62,360 bases of DNA. It comes from Xanthoparmelia taractica. Its lineage: Eukaryota > Ascomycota > Lecanoromycetes > Lecanorales > Parmeliaceae. Shown in pieces: positions 1 to 11,900 of this stretch. The stretch is taken from assembly GCA_033085395.1 (NCBI GenBank), contig MU853206.1, positions 1 to 62,360 of the forward strand, read 5' to 3'. The position numbers and the translations under genes were made by a program. The notes under the pieces are model-generated. The model had not been told where the DNA came from. It did no database searches and saw nothing but the letters and a program-made list of their open reading frames with translations. Numbering within the stretch: position 1 is the first letter of the stretch; each line of letters starts with the position of its first letter.

Positions 1-205
1 TTTTTGGTGTATGATTGACTTTGGCCCATGATTGACCAGCACTAAGCGAGGTACGAGATTAGTGCGTGGCGCGATTAGCCTTTTCCCAACCCTACTTCCG
101 TCCCCGCCTAACCCAAAACCTCCCCATTCCACGTCCCTTCTTTTCCTCCTTCGTTTATTCACCCACACAGACTCAATCCCGACTCTTAGTCTTTAGTCAC
201 GCTTA

Positions 206-347
206 TAAAGAAAAAGAAAAAGAAAGAAAAAAATAATAAAAATAATAATAATAATAATAATAGCAATAATAATAATAATAATAAAGATAATAAGAATAAT
301 AAAGACAATAGAAATAATAAAGACCATAAAAATAAGACTTTAGGTAA
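206..347. repeat. A-rich stretch and imperfect (AAT)n microsatellite
   Basis: A purine-rich AAAGA run passes into an imperfect AAT/AATA triplet array, interrupted by single changes (AGC, AAAG, AAGA). It is low-complexity sequence with no coding potential. The rest of 1-1124 holds only short overlapping ORFs on both strands with no recognisable protein, and I see no gene there. Confidence 0.9.
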
Positions 348-1124
348 AGATAAAAGTAGAGATATGGGTAAGAGAGAGGTAAGAGAGAGGTTTCTGGGTG
401 GGAGGGGCCGTTCCTAATCGAGGGCTCACGGCGAAACTCTTAATTCTAAACGTGCTCCATGGGATGGTTTGCCTATGCCGACTTCCTTGTGTGATCAATT
501 CCTCGGTGGGGTCCACGGTAGAGAGAGTGGTGTGGGTTTGGGTTGGCAGAAATCGTCGTTGGGGAGGGGGTTTTTTCGTCTATTAGGGAGGGTCTTTCCT
601 TTGCGAGTCATAGCCATGGCATGATGTTTGAGGATGGGAAAAGGATAATCAAAGATAGTCCACTGAATCACGAAAATTCTGGTAGGGTCAAAGTACGATG
701 CAGCAGCTATGGCATATCTAATCAGTAACAGGGAGTGCGACAGTACGGAGGAAGAGGTGGGAAATATAGAGTCCGGAAGGTCTTTCATAAATAGGCGTAA
801 AGGAGGAAAGATGACAGGGAAGTTCAGGCAAAACTTTTGGGTGTACGGCAAAACAAAACGACAACGCTCAAACGCTCGCTCGCTAAAATCAAGAAATCCA
901 GTCGTAAATATCCAAAGACTCTGACCTGTCGTACACATACTTTTCATCGCAGTAAGTACCCAGCTTTATAACTCGTTACCCGGGGGAATTCCTTCCAACA
1001 CCTATCTCCATCTACCCGTGCCTTGTTGAAGTTCTCCCCAGCGAGCGTCATTCCGACTTCTGTATCTGCCATCCGGCACCAAGAAGCAAATCCGTTGGAT
1101 GAGGTAGCCAGCGCCTGGCAAGCG

Positions 1125-3276
1125 CTACCTCGTTTTCTTAACCAAGTCTCTAGGGTCGCAGGTCAGAGGCTCCATGGGGTAATGACGGTCAATCTGCATC
1201 ACCTTTTTCACGTGTTCGGGTTCAAAATCATCGTCATAGTAAGGGTTTAGCTGTTCTCGGGAGGAGCATTGCTGTATCTGACCAATGTCATGACTATCAA
1301 GAGGAAATGACACCCCTTCCGGACTGGGTAACTCTGCAAGATCACCGAGGTCAAAATTTGGCGTCCCAACGGTCTCGTATTCGAGACCAGAGCCTTCGTA
1401 AATCCTAAGCTTCTCTCTAAGCTCCTCCGCGGCTCCTGGAGAATGCAAGGAGCTTAATGTACTTGATGGAATGACTGGCCAGTTTGGAGTGGTAGTAGAG
1501 CTGTTGTATGCTGACGTAGGGCTAGATCCGGTAATACGAGATTCTGATACCGTTTGAGATGGAAAGTGAGGACATGATGAACGAGCCCTGCTGCTAGACC
1601 TGACAGGTGAAGATTGCCTCGGCACCATGTCATATCCTTTCTGATGTTCAATGATGGTTGCTACCTCTGACATATCCTTGGGGTTCGTTGGCCAATCATA
1701 GAGTGGTATCGAACAGCTGGTGGAAAGGGCTTCGACGTGGTAACATCCAGAAGACCACGGATGCTCTGGACCTCGATCAATATCCTCCAATTGATGATCA
1801 ATTTTAATCCCCATGCCTTCGGCCGAAGCATCGAGAGCACCTATTGCTACCTTGCTTTGGCCGACAACGTCCGTACCTGGGAGACTTGTTGAGGCGTAAT
1901 ATCCGTACGAGTCCCGCCGGCTCAGACTGCACGTAAGCATCTGGTATGCTTCAGACGCGAGGGTGTCCGCAGTATCCTCTGCTATCTCCAGTCTCCTTTG
2001 TAAGTCTTCAACCGAACGCTTATCCCAATGAAGATCCCGGACAATTGCGTAGGGTTCTATGGACAGCATGATTCGAAACGACTTAGCCACCTCTGGTGAA
2101 AGCAAAAGGCCTCGGATGACGTTGGTGGCACTCCATTCCGTTATCTTTTGGCCTTTTTTGAAATGATCATTGTCGATATGATTCAACTGTTCATGTAATG
2201 TAGAGAATATGCAGATACAGAATCCACAGGCAAAGTTTTTCTTGCCGAGGGTTTTTTTCCATGTTTCGGCGAGACCGCGAGTACGATGGGGAGGGACCGC
2301 ATGGGATTGCGACAGATGCTTTTCAAGGTTCATCCTTCTGGAAAAATTGCGAGGCTTGGTAGACGTATCCCCGCAGTCCCTCACAGCGTGACCAGTCATG
2401 TGGGTTTCATTTGGGTTCAATGAGCCGCAAAGCACACAAATCAGGCCTGTTCCTGAAATCTCACATGCCCCGTTCGGCATGCAAGGCCAGACTGTCTCGT
2501 GTTCTTTCATGTGCCTCTTCCATCCGTCACAGGTTGTGAAGACAAAACGGTCGCGGTGATTTTTGCAAAACATGTTCACACACACGTAGGCCGGTCTATC
2601 TGTGATGTGCGGCGGAAATATTTCTTGGGCGAAGGTTCGTCGTTGGCTATTGTCTCGAAAGAGATGTTGATCGGGGCAGTTTCCTCTCCTAGTATGAGTC
2701 GTTCCGTTGGTGTAGGCTGGTAAATGACCTGGCGAATTAGAAGACGGTCTAACTGTTGTATTCAGTGGACGCCGTAGTGGATTTCTTGAGCCGTTGGCCA
2801 CAGCACGCTGTGGTGTGGGAAGACCGCTAACATCTGAGTTCCCAATATGATTTCCCGCCGCTAACACTATGTATTAGAGTCAATCCAAATATACTTCTAG
2901 ATAGCGGTTGCTTCCAACCTCGGGAGTGTCTCAGCCAGAGTCTGATAAGACTATCAGAACAGAATTTCAGGTGCGAAAGAGCATCGATTTGCTCCTTTGA
3001 GAGACCATCAGAATACGGGTAATGAACATGGTGTGGCAGGCGGATGATTGACAGCAGTCCCAAAATCTTGTCATCCTCAAGATGTCGAAGCGTGTCGATT
3101 GCAGATTGCGGAGATGGTGAGCGGCAGGTCGAGTTGTCCAGGTCATTAACGAAAGCGGCGTCCGCTTGGTCTTCGTTTGAATGGAGATCCAAGAGGTATT
3201 CCGGATTGGCTTTGTCATTTCCCTGAAGACCAGCCGAACACTTCTGATCCTGGGAGGAGTGTGAAGTCGAAGACAT
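1125..3276 (-). CDS. C2H2-type finger protein, paralogue 1 (two exons)
   Basis: Probable nuclear nucleic-acid-binding protein of unknown function, 699 aa. Exons are 3276-2919 and 2866-1125; the 52-nt intron (2867-2918) has a weak GTTGGA donor, a CTAAT branch and a CATAG acceptor, and the joined frame is open throughout. Residues 1-119 hold a helical block ending LIRLWLRHSR. Exon 2 has a disordered Ser/Pro stretch and then, at about residues 213-360, a finger cluster: a C-x4-C start with HMKEH, a CVLCG half with H-x3-H, a KHLSQSH half-finger, and CGFC with HIDNDH. An EW..NVIRGLLLSP block follows. The C-terminus is Ser/Pro-rich and acidic. The same domain order, intron position and intron phase occur in the genes at 4458-6069 and 24426-26522, which supports the model strongly. 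The start is the ATG at 3276, the first in frame. No specific DNA target or process can be inferred. Confidence 0.82.
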
Positions 3277-4457
3277 GGGTAGCTGAGGGTAACTTTGTTT
3301 GGATGACTAGAAGATATGATGGTAGAAATGGGGAGGCATCTTTGCTCCTTGTGCTGCCACAAAAGAGCATGCTACTCGGCCCATCAATGGATATATATAT
3401 GGTGGATCATAGCATGGTTGAAGGAAGAGAAGGCGGAGATGACAATGGCACTGTCTGCGGGTGAAGGCTTTTGAGCAATGGCAGGAAAAGGTTCAAGATT
3501 ACCAAGTACTAGTCGGCGATCATTGGCAGGAGCTAAGCAAGGATTATCCATACCCTATCCATAAGGTACCTTATCCAACCGTGGAAGGACAAGGCTGCGA
3601 AGCGACAGGAATGATAGAATATTGAAAGTTGCAAAGAGCCATTGTCTGTGGCCCCAAAGATCTGCCGACACAGATATTACAATGATGTTGGAGGCGCAGG
3701 TGCGACGAAATATATGTGCTTCTGATCCGTTGTCACCGTCGTCAAGAAGATTGAAGTCCTCGAGCTGACAGAGTAACAGTTACCTTACAAAGAGCTTAAG
3801 CGGCTAAGAGCAAAGTAAGTGATAAGGTACCTTAAGCTAAGAACTAGTTAGCGGGGGTGGCCGTCCCACTAGATCCCATGATTTTGGGGTTGGTGGGAGC
3901 CCGGCGATGCGGTGGCGGTGGCCAAACGTCAGGTACCCGTCCTCCCCGAACTGATCCATGGTAATGGGTAGTCCGGGTAAATCAGCGAGCCCGAGAGACC
4001 CCCCAAATAATGGCCCTCACGATTATCGTCCCTTATGCAAAGTAGTAGAGTAACTCATCCTCGCTTATCAAGTCTGAAATTATCCCAGCTCGCATTGCAA
4101 CCTGAGTCGGCGGATATTTGATTTGCTGCTAGGCATCTGGCATTCACCTTCCAGGTTTTGCTGCAACGTGCGACAGGATCCCGCACGTGCAAATCTGCCT
4201 CTAATCCAGAGGCGTGGGGTCTCACGACTTTGAGAATGCATGTATTATCGCTAATGCAACATTATTTATTCCCTATATCATTTTATCAGGGAGATAGACA
4301 ACGGGGAGTCAGGTCATATTGTCTGACTATATAGGAAATTGAAAGAAGTCTTGCGTAGGCACGAACCAACTTCCCCCAGAAGCGCACTGGAAATAAAATC
4401 CGGTTTCCACCCAGTGTTTTGACTTCTTCTACACTACGTCTCCATCTTCGCATACAG
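3277..4457. other. Intergenic, no gene seen
   Basis: Spacer between two tandem finger genes on the same strand. It contains short overlapping ORFs only. It should hold the promoter of the 1125-3276 gene and the 3' end of the 4458-6069 gene. I could not identify defined regulatory sites. Confidence 0.6.
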
Positions 4458-6069
4458 TCACTGCCCGTTCCAATCACTAGTGGACCGACAGGGACCTCGA
4501 TTAGCCTCGGTGACGGCTTGGCCGAAGCCGCAATGGTCATTGCTTGTTTCGGACGCGACTACCCAATTTTGAGACGGGTAGAAGGATGAGACATCGTGAT
4601 CTCCTCCACTGTCTTCGTCCGAAGATGCCATTGATGGCACTGCCCTGCTGTCACGATCGTAAGCGTGCCCGAGAGGTCGACCAACAAACGAATCGCCAGC
4701 GACATAGGCGGTAGCACGCATGGTTGATGAGCTTTGGCGATGTTCTGGAGCAGATCCGGAGGCTTGAGCTGTGAACGCCTGATCTCGGTTTGGTGCAGAC
4801 AAGCTCGCTCCGACCATACCAACGAAGGTAGCAGGAGCCATGGCGTTTCCGTGCCGAGATTCCTTGGGTCTGCCTGCAGAATAGACCTCATCTGCCAGGC
4901 GATTTGCGTCACTCTCGTCTGAGGGCCCAATCTCAAGCTTCGTTCGCATGGTTTTGGCAAAGGCTTCCGTCCAAACAAGATCTTCGGGTTGCACCCAAGG
5001 AAGTAGTGACGCCGTTCTTTTCTTCCACGCAGTTTCCATTTTAGGGTGACGCAACAACCCATGAATGACCTTGCAAAAATCCCAGTCCTGCATACTCTCG
5101 TACTTTCTGAAGTGCTCGGTGTCGATGTGCTTCAGGCGGTCTTGAAAGTTGAGGAAGAGGTTCCCGCAGAAACCGCAAGACCAGGCTTGCTTCTTGACCG
5201 AGATCCGCCATTTGTCTGCCAGCTCACGGCCTTGCTCCACCGCAAGTATTCCATGGGACCTGGTCAAGTGGTTCACCATAATGTCCCTTCTCTTGCACGT
5301 GAATGGCTTTGTAGAAGAACTTTGGCCTGCTCGGCTGTCTCCGACCCCGTCGTTCAATCCACAGACAAACAGTGTCTCGTGCCCTTTCTCGTGTTTCTTC
5401 CAATTACCACTATCTTTGTATGAGTTTGGATTTTCACATACTGTACACCAATAGTGATTTTCGATGTCTCGTGACAAAGTGGAATAGACCGGTGTGGCAG
5501 AATGGAGTCCGTAGCGGTTGTGGGCAAAGAGTCTCTGGCTAGCTGAGCTGAGACGAAGTTCTGAAGACTCCTCTACAGTATGTTCCATCCACGGTTCTGT
5601 TTCGAATGAGGAGGCATCTGATTGTCCAAGACGTGACGAAGGGTTGTTGATGAATCCGAATTCCCTTGGTGGGCTATGTGCAAAAGCCGTGGCGGTTGAT
5701 CCATTGCCTTCATAGAAAGTCAGCATCTCTGTAATACTAGGTGAGGTGGTTTCACGGACCGCAAAGACGAGCAAGCTCTAATAAGCTCAGAAGCCTATCA
5801 TTTGGACAATCTTTCAACGCCAGGAGTGCATGGATTTGCGACGGAGAGAGATGAGCACTTCCCGGGCGCTGCTCTGGGATCGGCTCGATGCTGCGAGCGG
5901 ATCGAGCGAGCGTGAGCCATGCAAAGATATCTCCATTGGTGTGGTCTATCAGAGCCGCAGCGGCTTCGCGCTCATGGTTTGTAGTGGAGGTAGCCTCGGG
6001 TGCCTCGGGTGCCTCGGCCAAGAAATTTCCGCTGACTAAGCGATCAAGATCGCGGCCGAGTGTAGACAT
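4458..6069 (-). CDS. C2H2-type finger protein, paralogue 2 (two exons)
   Basis: Second member of the finger family, 519 aa, probably nuclear, function unknown. Exons are 6069-5760 and 5707-4458. The 52-nt intron (5708-5759) has a GTCCGT donor, a CTGAC branch and an AAG acceptor, and splits a Gly codon after its first base, exactly as in paralogues 1 and 3. The N-terminal block (DIFAWLTLAR, then SLLELARLCG) matches the other two. Exon 2 has a C-x2-C finger (WCTVC with KKHEKGH), a half-finger (VNHLTRSH) and a CGFC finger with HIDTEH, then DW..VIHGLL. It lacks the CxxCG finger present in the other two and is shorter, so it has probably lost a zinc site. I chose the ATG at 6069 because MSTLGRD aligns with the family start; an in-frame ATG at 6174 would add 35 unlikely residues. 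Confidence 0.8.
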
Positions 6070-7261
6070 TGCAGAGATGTTCAAGAGATATTTTGAATTA
6101 TACCATTGATGACGGAGAATAGGACTATATAAGTATTCAGAGACATGGCCATGGCAGTGACTGGCCGCATTCACAGCGTGTTACTAGGTCTCGTCTTCAC
6201 ATCTTGACCGATGTCCCATTTTCATGGGCAATCGGCGCCTCTTCTCGGGCGGTAGAATAAAGTACGGATTTGAAGAGAAAGACCGACAACCGACCCAGTC
6301 GATCGATTTTTTGATTGGGGTAAGAAATCCCCTATCCTGTGCCGAACTTCACACCATTAGCTCCCGCGACGGCGTATACTTTAATTTTAGAGTAAACCTG
6401 AACAAGCAGTCGGCTAACCGTAAAAATAAAATACACAGGGAATAGAAAGTCCACCTGCATTCAAAGGTTTTCACCGGCCTCTTAGCGACTAACAAAACTT
6501 AAAGCTGGCTGTACACTAGGTGAAAAAACTGACTATTGGCCTAGCGCTGAAATAAAGTTGGCCTTGGATCCCGACGAAGGGCTAATAGCGCTTGCGTGGT
6601 TGCTGCTCTGCTTTTACGGTATGTAGCGCAATTCCCATTGCTCAACTGAAGCAATGTGCAGCAACAATAGCGAAGTAAGCACGGACACTACTTTGTAGCT
6701 TGCCGAGCCTGATGTTGCCACTTCCAGGCCGTATTTGGGACCCTTGATCTTTTTGGTATAACCGAGCGTGGGGGGATTTGACCGTAACGGAGACCCAGTC
6801 AGATTTCCGAGCTATCTTATATGTTTTCCAAGGTGCACGATCCATCAGCGACTGAAAAACGGGCGCTCCACAAAACATCTTCCTTTGACAAGCAGCTTAC
6901 TGTGTCACCAGCGTGAAAAGGATAAGAAAACTCGGAGAAGGCTGGCTACTCGTGCATACATTATGGTCGGTTAGTGGAGACATGTGTTTGCCCTAGCCCT
7001 AAGCCCTCACTAGCTTCAGATCATGAGACATATTGTATAGACATGTTCGACCAGGCGAGGTATGGAAGAGCGCAACCACCCCTACAGTGAAAGTGACGAC
7101 CCTCCCGCCCTTATCGCAACCCAGCAGCCCAAACTCAATGGACCCTTACCAGCGATTCATCTATCCATTTCCACTTTATAGTGCGCTGTGGTCCTCACGT
7201 CCCCCAGCGCTAACCCTCCCACCTCATGCTTCACCATCGGCCACGCCTAGCCCAAACCCAC
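6070..7261. other. Intergenic, no gene seen
   Basis: Only short, unconvincing ORFs on both strands. It contains the upstream region of the 4458-6069 gene. No RNA gene or repeat was recognised. Confidence 0.6.
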
Positions 7262-8001
7262 CCTAACATCCTTCGACTGGGTCCTCGTCCGCGTCAGAGC
7301 GGCCGGCCTCACCAGAGCCGCGCCGGCAGAGTTTGGCATATACAAATCCCAAAACCATGAGGATCCGCCAAAGATAAGGTAGGATGTTGCCTCCACGTAC
7401 CCCCATACCCACCGTCGATCCGACTGCCCACCGAAAGATCCTGGGCGAAGAATCGTCGGCACCGTGGAAATAGTCAGCGCCTCGACCCTTTTCGAACCAG
7501 GCGACCACATCACCAGCTGAGTCTACGGGGGCGCCAAAGCCCACGACGGCGCCTACGCCCAATACACCCTCTGCCACTCGCGGCGCTGCTTCTCTATCGC
7601 ACGCACCTCCCTCCCCTGGGGCCATCTTCGGCGGCATCTTCATGAGCATGTTGACAACATGGGACTCTTGCTCTTCGAAGCCGCGGAGCTGAACTCTCCC
7701 TCCGTCGTCCCTTGTGCACGGTGGGCACCAGCAGCGTCAGCGATACTCCTCACCCCAACCCCCCCCCCTCAATTACACCGTCATCGCCACGATGCCGGAT
7801 GGAGCCACGGTGCTCAAGCTAATAGAAGCCGGCGCCGAGCACACATGCTCTTCGAAACCGACCCTCGGCGCCCCAAATTCCAGCACCCCAGCCCAGAGGG
7901 CTTCGACTGTGTATCCTCGAGCTCAACTGGCCTGGGACGACGTCGTCGCCTTTGACCTGCCGAACCTGGCGCGCCATGGCACCGGCATACTGACGAACTA
8001 A
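7262..8001 (+). pseudogene. Decayed zinc-type alcohol dehydrogenase / quinone oxidoreductase (MDR superfamily)
   Basis: Pieces of an MDR-superfamily oxidoreductase appear in order but in different frames. They are an N-terminal VLVRVRAAGLTR segment with FGIY and DPPK (from 7272), an RRIVGTVEIVS and EPGDHI segment (about 7440-7515), a YAQYTLCH segment, an AIFGGIFMSMLTTW segment (about 7620), an LFEAAEL segment, and a Rossmann-type VIAT with LIEAGAEH (about 7780-7840). Family members normally read through these as one NAD(P)-dependent oxidoreductase. Here there is an in-frame TAG at 7380-7382, a TGA at 7518-7520, and at least three frame changes, so no functional enzyme can be made. The zinc ligands cannot be checked in the decayed sequence. 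The family assignment rests on order and spacing of motifs, not on an alignment. Confidence 0.7.
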
Positions 8002-8997
8002 ATGGAGCGTGCACAACTTCACACCGGCGGGAAGTACCAGCAACCGGATGCGCAAGGTGACGATGTATAGCATGGGATTGGGACTGAGGACGAGGGAGTT
8101 GGACAAGAAAGGTGCCGCGGGTTAAGGGGAGGAGGTTGAGCGCAGGGTGTGGAGAGCGGGGTCTGGGCGGGAGGACGTAACGTAACGTAGGCGCCTCCCA
8201 CCTGGGATTTAATACAAACTAAAGCCTATTATACCTCCACCACTCCATCAATAATCCATAACTCAAGCATCGCTACCCTCCCTCCCTGCATATTCTCTAC
8301 CCATTACCTGCATTCCATCCCTACAACCTCAACCTCAAAATCGAATCCAGAGCCACATCACCAAGATACCTCAATCACCCTATACTCGTAAAGTACTTTC
8401 AGCATCTTTACTATTCTAGCCCCGTTGAGAATTGCAAAGATAAGGTAAATGGAAAATATAGGTGATGGGGTGGGGTATGACTTTAACACACTAAGAGCCG
8501 ACCATAGCATAACTAACTATATTTTGAATTTGGCCTGGCCATACCACGAGGGGTAGACAGACAGATGCAGAGCGCATAACGTTACCTTATGCATAATATA
8601 ACAGAAGTACCGTGGATTTTCGATGGCCCTACCCAGACGAAAGAATCTCGAGATAATACCTTTTCCTTTTCTTTTTCGGCGGGAAAGGGAAAACGAGACA
8701 CAGGCAGCAAGTTTGAGAAGGAGAGGGACATGGAGCGGAAAATGAGATCAGAGTCCGATCCGTTCGCGCTTCCTCGAATACAGCCTGAGTGTAGATGGAT
8801 TTCATTCAGAGTCGACTTCCAATTTAATATCAAGATAGCAACTCGGTAGATTACCCGCTCAAGATCGCATTACTTAGTAACATATGGGGGGCAAGATCAT
8901 TCTTGATCGCCGTGGTATAGAACAATAAAGCAAAAAACCAAAAGGATACCAAAAATTTGAGATCTCCATCAGTTCACACATTAAAACGTCCCCGAGT
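8002..8997. other. Intergenic, no gene seen
   Basis: No convincing coding region. The stretch follows the decayed oxidoreductase and precedes the 3' end of the F-box/UBA gene, whose 3' UTR probably occupies its right end. Confidence 0.55.
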
Positions 8998-11900
8998 CTA
9001 CGCTCTCCCAGCGACCTTCAATCCCAACCCAACAGCCTCGCGAATCGCACTCTCCGCATTCGCATTCGCAATCTCATCGCTCTCCCCCGTTGGGGTGACG
9101 GGTCCCCTGTAACCCGAGTGCATCAAGCCACTCACATCCCTTTTCCTCTCTCGAACTAACCACTCAAGCGCTTTGGCAAAGTCGACCGAGTTCCCCGTGT
9201 CGGTCTCCGCAAGCGCTTTTGCCGCCTTCTTCTTGTCGAAGCCCATAGCCACGAGCCTGTCGACGGCGACGTCGACCGGATCCCGGACTTGGGGCCCGGC
9301 GGGCACGACGAGGGCGGAGACGAAGTTCTTGGAGGTGTCGAGGTCGGAAGGCGTGCGGGAGTGAGCTGATGCGATAGTGGGAACGGGAGGTGCGTTACCC
9401 ATGTCGAGCTTCTCGATAACGGCAGGGAATTCAGACATGGGTCTGTCTTCTGAAGGTGGGAGACCCTTGAAGCTAGGGTCATTGCGCTTGGCGCGGATTT
9501 CGGCAGCATGGCGCGCACAACGCCAGCGGGCGGCCACCACGTCGTCAATGGGCGGTTTCGGGATCGGAGAGGAAGAATCCGTAATCTTTTCTTTGGGAGA
9601 CGGGATGGGCGAGGTAGGATGACGCTCTGCCATTCTTTCTTGGTAGACGCGGGAGACGGCTTCTTTGAGGAAGGTGGCACGGGAAATAGTGGGTGGCGTC
9701 CATGTGGTATAGCCACGGGAACGGGCATGGGCAAAGTTAGCGGCCGTGGGTGAGGTGGGCGAGGTGACGTCCAGGACGGTGGGAGGAGCAAGAGTAAGAA
9801 GATGGTAGGTCCATTCCTCTGTTGATGGCGTTAGCAAAGTTCTGACGACTCTGGAAGGAGAGCACTGACCGAGCACTGAATCTTCCTGTTCGACATCACC
9901 AGCGGTGATGTCGGCCTTGTCAAAGATTCCATACTCCCTTGCCTCTTGGCGCTTGCCTTGGAACCCACGGACAAGGACGCCTAAGCAAGTCCAGATCTCT
10001 GTCATGTCGTAAAGATCCTCTGCTGACAAACCATTCATATTACCTTCGCCGAATGTCGGCGGCGAGCGGTAAAGAACGCTGCTCCTATTCACATCGGCAC
10101 CCAACGCCATAGTGTTGGCAGTCCGCCGTTGTTGCTTGGCCAGCGGGCCACCCCTTAGCCAATCCATCTGACCGACGATGTCGTCTTCTCGGTTTGATCC
10201 ACATCCAAAGACCTGACAGAAAGTCCACACACGCCAGAAAGCATCGTCGATCTGGGACGCTCTCTCGGTCTCACCGCCGGCAAGAGCGGTGATGGTGTCA
10301 GCACGAAGGAAAGATTCGCAATGTATTAAGATCATCGATTTGAGAGCGATCATGGTGTACATGTCCCTCATGTATTGTTGGAGGTAGACGGAAGGTGAGT
10401 ATTCAAGCAACTTTGGAAGGGCGTCGTCCAAACTTTCTAAGCCAGGATAGGGTGGGCTCATTTCGCGAAGCTCCCAGGCAGCTGGAGACATGCCGTAGAG
10501 CGCCTTTTTCATCAAGGGAAGCTCGTGCCGTTTGAAGGTGCGGTAGAATCCCCTGCTGACTGTGGCGGTAGCAAAGAGATCTTGCAGATTGTCGAGTTGT
10601 TCCAGAATGCGTAGAAGTACCACCTCAGCTGCATCGGCGGAGATATCACGTTCGACTTCTTCTACAATGAATGACTGCCGACTTCCGATCGTCAATCCCG
10701 GAGATGGAAGGCTGGCATACATGTCTGGAATTTCCGACATGGCAATGGAGGCGAGGGATCGTGGTCTTTCAGTCATGACAACAGACGCTATTGATCGGCG
10801 TCGCTGCGGTGACTCTTGTTGCGCGCCCCGCCTTTGAAGAGGATGTATGTTGCTTTCGTCATCATCGTCTGCTGGAGCCTCTAGACCGATCGCAATGGTG
10901 GCTTGAGATTCCTGAACTTCCTCGACTGGCGTTAGATAGATGGCGGGTGCATTCGCTTCCGCTTCAGCATGGCTTAGCTGCTCCGGAGTAGTCGGACGTT
11001 GTTTCGTTTCCTCTATTGGATCATTGGCTTGCGTCTGTGGCGGCCAGCTAAAAGGTTGAGCCAGGTCAATGACTGGTTTTGGTTGCGGGACGAAAGCAGC
11101 GAACTGTTCAGCATCGTGGTTGTTTTTGGGGCTTAACAATTCCAACCTCGCACGGACTTCTTCGTAAGCGTGATCTGGGACGGATGATATGTCGGTCTCA
11201 GGAGTACTGGAATCCTCCCTTGACATGGTCGGGCTTGACGAATCGCCGTCATAAGTGGTCTGGGGAGACTCGCTAGAGCTCCAATTAGATTCTGAGCTGC
11301 CCTCCCTCACCATCAGTGTTGCAGGTTTGCCAAGGATCTTATCGGCTTTTGCCGTCGATCCCACGACCGGCGCTGAGATGCGTCGGCGTAAGCCACTCCT
11401 GCTGCTGTCATCTGAATCCCACTTTGATGAGTCTGCGCGCATCTGCAAGGCAACATGGGTTGGAGTCTTCTTCTGCGATCGCTTTCGGCTGCTGATGCTT
11501 CCGTCGCTAAGTTTCAGTGATGATGGTGGATGAGGTGCGTGTCGCGATGGAACCATGTTGTTGGGTCCACGACTTATCTGCAGAGGATCTTGTGCCGTGG
11601 GGATCACGTTTGGGTGCTGCATTGTGGGCTCTTCGCTAATGGTGCCTAAATGAGCTTCTAAATCTGCCTCGGCCTGACTCAGCGACCGTTCAACTTGGTA
11701 CCCGAGTCCGGCTGGCATGTTGGGAGTGCTTTTCGTGAACGCAGCGTCAAGAGCGTCGAGGTCAGCAGGGGTGTATTTCGAGCGTAAGGACGACCTTCGA
11801 GATGGGAATTGCGACGGCGTATCATACATAGACGATCGTGAGAATGTGAGAGGTGTTGGCACTTTTCGCTTTCCTCTCATGCTGCTGGGACGAGCAAATG

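Noticed and set aside
9156..9791. 211-codon minus-strand Pro/Ser/Arg ORF
   Set aside because: Alternative frame of the F-box/UBA coding sequence.
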